NCBI RefSeq assembly: GCF_013376095.1 | Contig: NZ_JAAMFN010000037.1 | Location: 1-37,775, forward strand | Direction: 5' to 3' | From: Arthrobacter sp. SDTb3-6 | Lineage (GTDB): Bacteria; Actinomycetota; Actinomycetes; Actinomycetales; Micrococcaceae | Length of the DNA stretch: 37,775 bases | Shown here: in pieces, positions 34,472 through 37,775 of the stretch | How the letters are laid out: each line of letters begins with the position of its first letter | Position numbering within the stretch: position 1 is the stretch's first letter | The notes under the pieces: generated by a model | The model's input: the letters and a program-made list of their open reading frames with translations, nothing else | What the model was told of the DNA's origin: nothing | Databases searched by the model: none | Position numbers and translations under genes: made by a program

Positions 34472-35026
34472 TCAGCCGGTGAAGCTGACGTCCGCCGTCG
34501 GGGTGACTGCGGCGGTGCGGCCCGGCGCCTCCTGGTATTGCCAGTAGAGGTTGGTGTGCGCGATGACTGCCTTCGGCGGCGGGGCACCCCAGGCGCTTTG
34601 GTCCTCGGTGGTGTGGGCGTCGCCCACCAGCGTGACGTCATATCCGCGCGTAAAGGCGCCGTGGATGGTGGACCGGATGCAGGCATCGGTCTGCGCGCCG
34701 GCCACCACGAGCCGGCCCACGCCGGCCCTGGCCAGCACCGCCTCCAGGTCCGTGCCTTCAAAGGCGTCGCCGAAGGTCTTGTGCACCAGCGGTTCGGGTT
34801 CGCGGCGGACCAGTTCGGGGACGTACTGCCAGGCCTCGCTGCCTTCCGTGAGCTGTTCGTCGGAATGCTGGACCCAGACCACGGGCGCACCGGCCTCACG
34901 TGCCTTCCCGACAAGGGAACCGATGTTGGCGACGACGGCGTCGCGGCCGTAGGCCCCGTCCACCACGCCGTTCTGGACGTCGATGACGACCAAGGCGGTA
35001 TGGGGGCGTTCCTGAAGCGTTGTCAT
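34472..35026 (-). CDS. isochorismatase-family cysteine hydrolase
   Basis: A 184-aa hydrolase of the isochorismatase/nicotinamidase superfamily. The triad is complete: Asp16 in VVIDVQNG, Lys83 in VHKTFGDAF and nucleophile Cys116 in AGAQTDACI, with the adjacent cis-peptide region VVAGAQ. The likely reaction is amide or isochorismate-type hydrolysis; the substrate is unknown. No isochorismate synthesis genes are nearby. It converges on the alicyclic operon (20 bases from MaoC stop) and is not part of it. AAGGA precedes the ATG at 35026. Confidence 0.88.
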   Translation of the reverse strand: MTTLQERPHTALVVIDVQNGVVDGAYGRDAVVANIGSLVGKAREAGAPVVWVQHSDEQLTEGSEAWQYVPELVRREPEPLVHKTFGDAFEGTDLEAVLARAGVGRLVVAGAQTDACIRSTIHGAFTRGYDVTLVGDAHTTEDQSAWGAPPPKAVIAHTNLYWQYQEAPGRTAAVTPTADVSFTG

Positions 35027-35157
35027 GGCGCTTGTCCTTGCTGGTCGAAGGGGTGTTTCTTCCGCCATCAAGCCTAGTACCGAGCAGTGACGTGCACCAC
35101 AGACCGTGGAGGGTGGCTGGCAGAACCGGACGCCTCAGGGACGGGCGGTGGGCCACG

Positions 35158-35811
35158 TCAGATGCAGGAGAGCAGGCCCTCCAAGGGCGCCGGCACCCTG
35201 TCCAGGGCCAGGCCGTTGGCCAGGTGCCGGCCGTAGTTGATCTTGCGGCCGCCCTGGGTGCCCATGAAGCGCCGCAGCTGCCGATCGACGGGCCGGCCGC
35301 GCTGCGCCGGCTGGTTCTGGAACAGCCGCCAGGAGCGCAGGTCACCATGGTCCGCGACAACCTGTTCGACGGCTGCCGGGCCCAAGGCGCGGATCAACTC
35401 GTCCTCGAGGTCGGCGACGCACACGAAAAAACCCAGCTTCTCCAAGGCGCCCCGGCCCGGGCAGGGGCCCAGCCCCGCGCGTTCCAATCCGCGCATGAAA
35501 TAGCGCTCCTCGCCCGCGTCACAGAGGCCCGCCAGCTCAAGTCCCAGCCCGCCGGGCCCGAGCAGTTCCACGTACCTGGCAATGTTCGTCGCGCCTCCCA
35601 TGGGCACCGTGGCGACACCGCCGGCGTCGAGCTTGACGCCCTTCCGTGCAGCCAGCGCCTCAACCGCGGCGGAATCGCTGGCGCCTTCCACGAGAACGGC
35701 CATGCGGATGTTTCCCACCAGGTCCCGGACAGCCGCCCCGGCCGCGGCATCGCCGGCCGCCCACCCGGCCACGGCCTGGCGGAACCGTTCCATCGTGTCC
35801 GTGGCTTCCAT
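35158..35811 (-). CDS. stand-alone TOPRIM-domain protein (OLD-like)
   Basis: A 217-aa protein with a TOPRIM fold as found in the C-terminal half of OLD-family nucleases. Visible acidic centres: Glu42 in VLVEGASDSAAV (the general-base Glu position), Asp98 in GLCDAGEERYF, and the DLEDE cluster at 134-138 in FVCVADLEDELIRAL. A basic C-terminal segment, RGRPVDRQLRRFMGTQGGRKINYGRHLA, could bind nucleic acid. No ATPase domain is fused or adjacent, so it is either a solitary nuclease-type domain or a regulatory relative. GGAAGGAGAAG precedes the ATG. It is flanked by unrelated hydrolase genes on the same strand. Confidence 0.75.
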   Translation of the reverse strand: MEATDTMERFRQAVAGWAAGDAAAGAAVRDLVGNIRMAVLVEGASDSAAVEALAARKGVKLDAGGVATVPMGGATNIARYVELLGPGGLGLELAGLCDAGEERYFMRGLERAGLGPCPGRGALEKLGFFVCVADLEDELIRALGPAAVEQVVADHGDLRSWRLFQNQPAQRGRPVDRQLRRFMGTQGGRKINYGRHLANGLALDRVPAPLEGLLSCI

Positions 35812-35902
35812 GGCCGGGCTTCTCCTTCCTTCCCGTGCGTGGCGCTACGGCCTGTTTGACGCGCCGGCCGGAGCTTTTGCACGACTTTACCTGCCGGCAG
35901 GT

Positions 35903-36667
35903 TCAGGACGTGGACTTCACCGTCCAAAAGTCGTTGGCCAGTGACGGGCTCAGCAGGTAGGCATAGGGCATGGTGGCGTACCCCGCCGTGCCCCAACCGC
36001 TGCCCCAGGAGTTGCGGATGGTGAACCGCTGGCCGGCGTCGTCGTAGCCCACCGCCACCACGCAGTGGCCGCCCAGGACGGATTCGCCCGACCCGGGCAT
36101 CGGGACGACGCCCGTCGCGGCCACCTCGGGGCTTTCGAAGCTTGCGTAGACGGTGAAGCCAAACACAATCGGGTAGCCGGAGGCCAGGCAGCCTTTCAGC
36201 TGGGTCAGCGTCTGGCCGACGCGGGCGTAGACGATGGCGCGCTGCTTCCTGGCCGCCGTGTAGCAGGCCGCCTTCGGCTTGAGTGCGAACTTGGCGATGT
36301 CGTAGGGCCACAGAGATTCGTCGCAGACACCCGTTGTGGCAACCGACTTGATGCCGTCGCGGATCTGGGCGCCGGCGTCCGACTTCACCGTGCCTTCTAT
36401 GACGCGCTCGTTGTAGTAGATGAACAGGCGTGACGGTGTGGACGTGTCCGGCAGGGCCTCCTTCAGGGCATCAAACTGCAGAACGCCGGCCACGCCGTTG
36501 CCGGTGCAGGACCCCAGCCGGCCCTGGTCGTAGACCGGCGGGCAGTGGGGGGTCAGGTCAACGGCGGGCGGCAGGCTTGCCTGTACGGCCGCCGGTGCCG
36601 CGAAGTGAAAGTCACGCTGGTCCGGCAGGTCGGGGATCCACCCGTACCGGGGATTGCTTCTGGCCAT
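35903..36667 (-). CDS. papain-family (C1) cysteine protease
   Basis: A 254-aa C1A-like peptidase. Active-site residues: Gln48 in VYDQGRLGSC (oxyanion), nucleophile Cys54 in GSCTGNGVAG, His201 in LGGHCVVAVGYDD and Asn219 in IRNSWGSGWG. It begins MARSNPRYGWIPDLPDQRDF, the form seen in bacterial members that lack a long inhibitory propeptide, and it has no signal peptide, so it appears cytoplasmic. AAGGAGG lies ten bases before the ATG. Substrate unknown. It may be cotranscribed with the TOPRIM gene 91 bases downstream. Confidence 0.92.
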   Translation of the reverse strand: MARSNPRYGWIPDLPDQRDFHFAAPAAVQASLPPAVDLTPHCPPVYDQGRLGSCTGNGVAGVLQFDALKEALPDTSTPSRLFIYYNERVIEGTVKSDAGAQIRDGIKSVATTGVCDESLWPYDIAKFALKPKAACYTAARKQRAIVYARVGQTLTQLKGCLASGYPIVFGFTVYASFESPEVAATGVVPMPGSGESVLGGHCVVAVGYDDAGQRFTIRNSWGSGWGTAGYATMPYAYLLSPSLANDFWTVKSTS

Positions 36668-36928
36668 GGCCTGGGTGCCTCCTTGCCCGCATGCCGTGGT
36701 CCGGGGAGACCTCCAACAGCATGGTTGGAGCTGAGGTTCCTCCTGACGGTGGCGCAAGTCAAGGCACCACGGCTACTGGAACGCCCCGCGGCCAATCGGC
36801 GGAACGGAACCGGGGCAGGCTTCGCGCGGTCCCGGCCTGCGGCGCGGCTCTCGCCGCCGCAGGCATTGCGCACTAACGTAAGTGTGGACAGGCCAAGCGA
36901 AGCAGGACAACAGCCTAGGAGATGCGGC

Positions 36929-37171
36929 ATGGACAACAATGAGGTGCGCCAGAAGATCGAGGAACTGGTCAAGTCCGAACAGGAACTGCGCGAATCTGGT
37001 CCGGAACAGGCCAGGCAGCCCGGGCACACGGCACAGCTGAGGTCCATCGAGATCCAGCTGGACCAGTGCTGGGACCTGTTGCGCCAGCGCCAGGCCCGTG
37101 TCCACGCCGGCGAAAACCCGGACGAGGCCCGGGTGCGCCCGGCCGGCGAAGTTGAGGGCTACCGCCAGTAG
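36929..37171 (+). CDS. DUF2630 family protein
   Basis: An 80-residue, highly charged helical protein beginning MDNNEVRQKIEELVKSEQEL. The family signature LDQCWDLLRQRQARVHAGENPDEARVRP is clear and ends with VEGYRQ, as is typical. DUF2630 members are small actinobacterial proteins of unknown function, probably cytoplasmic. AGGAG lies seven bases before the ATG. It is transcribed divergently from the C1 protease across about 260 bases that contain only a short hairpin (CTCCAAC with GTTGGAG near 36711) and no gene. Confidence 0.88.
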   Translation: MDNNEVRQKIEELVKSEQELRESGPEQARQPGHTAQLRSIEIQLDQCWDLLRQRQARVHAGENPDEARVRPAGEVEGYRQ

Positions 37172-37203
37172 CCGTCGTCCACTGTCTGGCCGGGGCACCG
37201 GCG

Positions 37204-37665
37204 CCGCCGAACCTTGGGGTCGCCTGGATCCACGGCAGCCCGCGTCGGAAGGCATCAGCTGGACCGTCGATGCAGGTCCACCGGCACGACGGCAACGGCT
37301 TGATGCTGCGCCAAAGCAAGACGACCAGCTTTGAGGCACCCTTCCTTTGACTGTTGATTGGCAACAGCGGGGCGTTGCTGATGGACACCGGAGGTGCCGC
37401 CGATCCGGCGAGGTTTGCGCTGCGTGCCACAGTGGACTCGCTGATCACGGCATGGCCCGCCGCGCATTACCGGCCGTCGTGGCCTGTGTCCGCTTCGGGC
37501 TGCATCGCCGGCCGTCGTGTAGGACGCTTGATCAGGGAGGGCGGATTGGGACCGGTAGTGCCTGCGTCACCGGGAAGTTGGGCGAAGGTGGTTCGATTTT
37601 GCGGGTTGTGGTGCCTCGGGCACAGGGATACAGATGGAACTTCGGCCGGTAAATCTTAGCGCGGC
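37204..37665 (+). pseudogene. decayed metallo-beta-lactamase-fold hydrolase
   Basis: Remnant of an MBL-fold hydrolase. One frame reads LGVAWIHGSP, then MQVHRHDGN, LMLRQSKTTSFEAPFL, an in-frame TGA at 37348-37350, then LLIGNSGALLMDTGGAADP with ARFALRATVDSLITAW. This is the usual N-terminal third of a family that continues with a metal-binding HxHxDH motif. After about 37465 the frame is lost. The expected VVAHTHGHGDH survives only as VVACVRFGLH in another frame, and a GHRDTD tail appears later in the first frame. There is no start codon with a ribosome site. The nonsense codon, frameshifts and loss of metal ligands mark it as non-functional. The remaining 110 bases of the window show nothing recognisable. 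Confidence 0.7.
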
Positions 37666-37775
37666 CCGGATGCGTGCGGCCGGGGTCCCGGACGGGAGTC
37701 GCGCGCCGGTGGCAGGTGGTGTCCGTGCGGCAGGTCGGGCGCCTGGGCCGCGGCCTGCGACGGTCCGGAGGATGG

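Noticed and set aside
34472-37171. The cysteine hydrolase, TOPRIM protein and papain-like protease as one defence operon
   Set aside because: They share a strand, but the gaps are 91 and 131 bases, no ATPase, sensor or known defence core is present, and no functional link can be shown from sequence.
37347-37659. Two overlapping open frames near the right end taken as small genes
   Set aside because: One continues a metallo-beta-lactamase-fold remnant after its TGA, and the other is its frameshifted neighbour. Both fit a pseudogene better.

Overview
The window is high-GC, densely coded chromosomal DNA of an actinobacterium. The protein families and codon use point to Arthrobacter or a close relative in the Micrococcaceae; this placement rests on recognised families, not on a database search. 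There is no rRNA, phage or transposase. One tRNA (His, GTG) is present. Four genes or gene remnants are broken or catalytically degenerate.

Layout. (1) 1-6801, housekeeping: a membrane-anchored HNH nuclease, a small protein, prfC (RF3), a NAT_N/GNAT_C-type acyltransferase, a decayed sugar-porter MFS gene, def (peptide deformylase), tRNA-His with its terminator, and orn (oligoribonuclease). (2) 7024-12936, four membrane mannosyltransferase genes: two MptB-like proteins on + flank two overlapping GT87/DUF2029 paralogs on -. They probably build a lipomannan-type envelope glycan. (3) 12986-18334: an AlkD-type DNA glycosylase gene cut by an amber codon, a PrmC-related methyltransferase, a G-rich tandem repeat, an ArsR-SRPBCC operon with a clear promoter and operator, a small acidic ORF, an SGNH hydrolase, an MpaB-family oxygenase and a DUF2171-like protein. 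(4) 18539-23286: an LLM flavin oxidoreductase, an acyl-CoA dehydrogenase preceded by a TetR regulator, an unrecognised serine-hydrolase-like protein and a 53-residue acidic ORF.

(5) 23406-34451 is the centrepiece: an eleven-gene, same-strand, tightly packed operon that reads as an alicyclic-acid (cyclohexanecarboxylate) catabolic pathway. A TetR gene sits first, behind a promoter overlapped by a perfect 16+2+16 bp palindrome. It is followed by BadI-like ring-opening hydrolase, AliB-like acyl-CoA dehydrogenase, BadH-like 2-hydroxyacyl-CoA dehydrogenase, AliA-like acyl-CoA ligase, glutaryl-CoA dehydrogenase, crotonase (BadK candidate), 3-hydroxyacyl-CoA dehydrogenase, another acyl-CoA dehydrogenase, a degenerate SDR and a MaoC-type hydratase. 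Inferred flow: acid to acyl-CoA (AliA), 1-ene (AliB), 2-hydroxy (BadK), 2-oxo (BadH), pimeloyl-CoA (BadI), then beta-oxidation to glutaryl-CoA and crotonyl-CoA (GcdH). No thiolase is present. The gcdH gene and most of the following crotonase use a different codon dialect from their neighbours, so the operon looks assembled from parts.

(6) 34472-37775: a cysteine hydrolase of the isochorismatase family, a stand-alone TOPRIM protein, a papain-like protease without a signal peptide, a DUF2630 protein and a decayed metallo-beta-lactamase-fold hydrolase gene.
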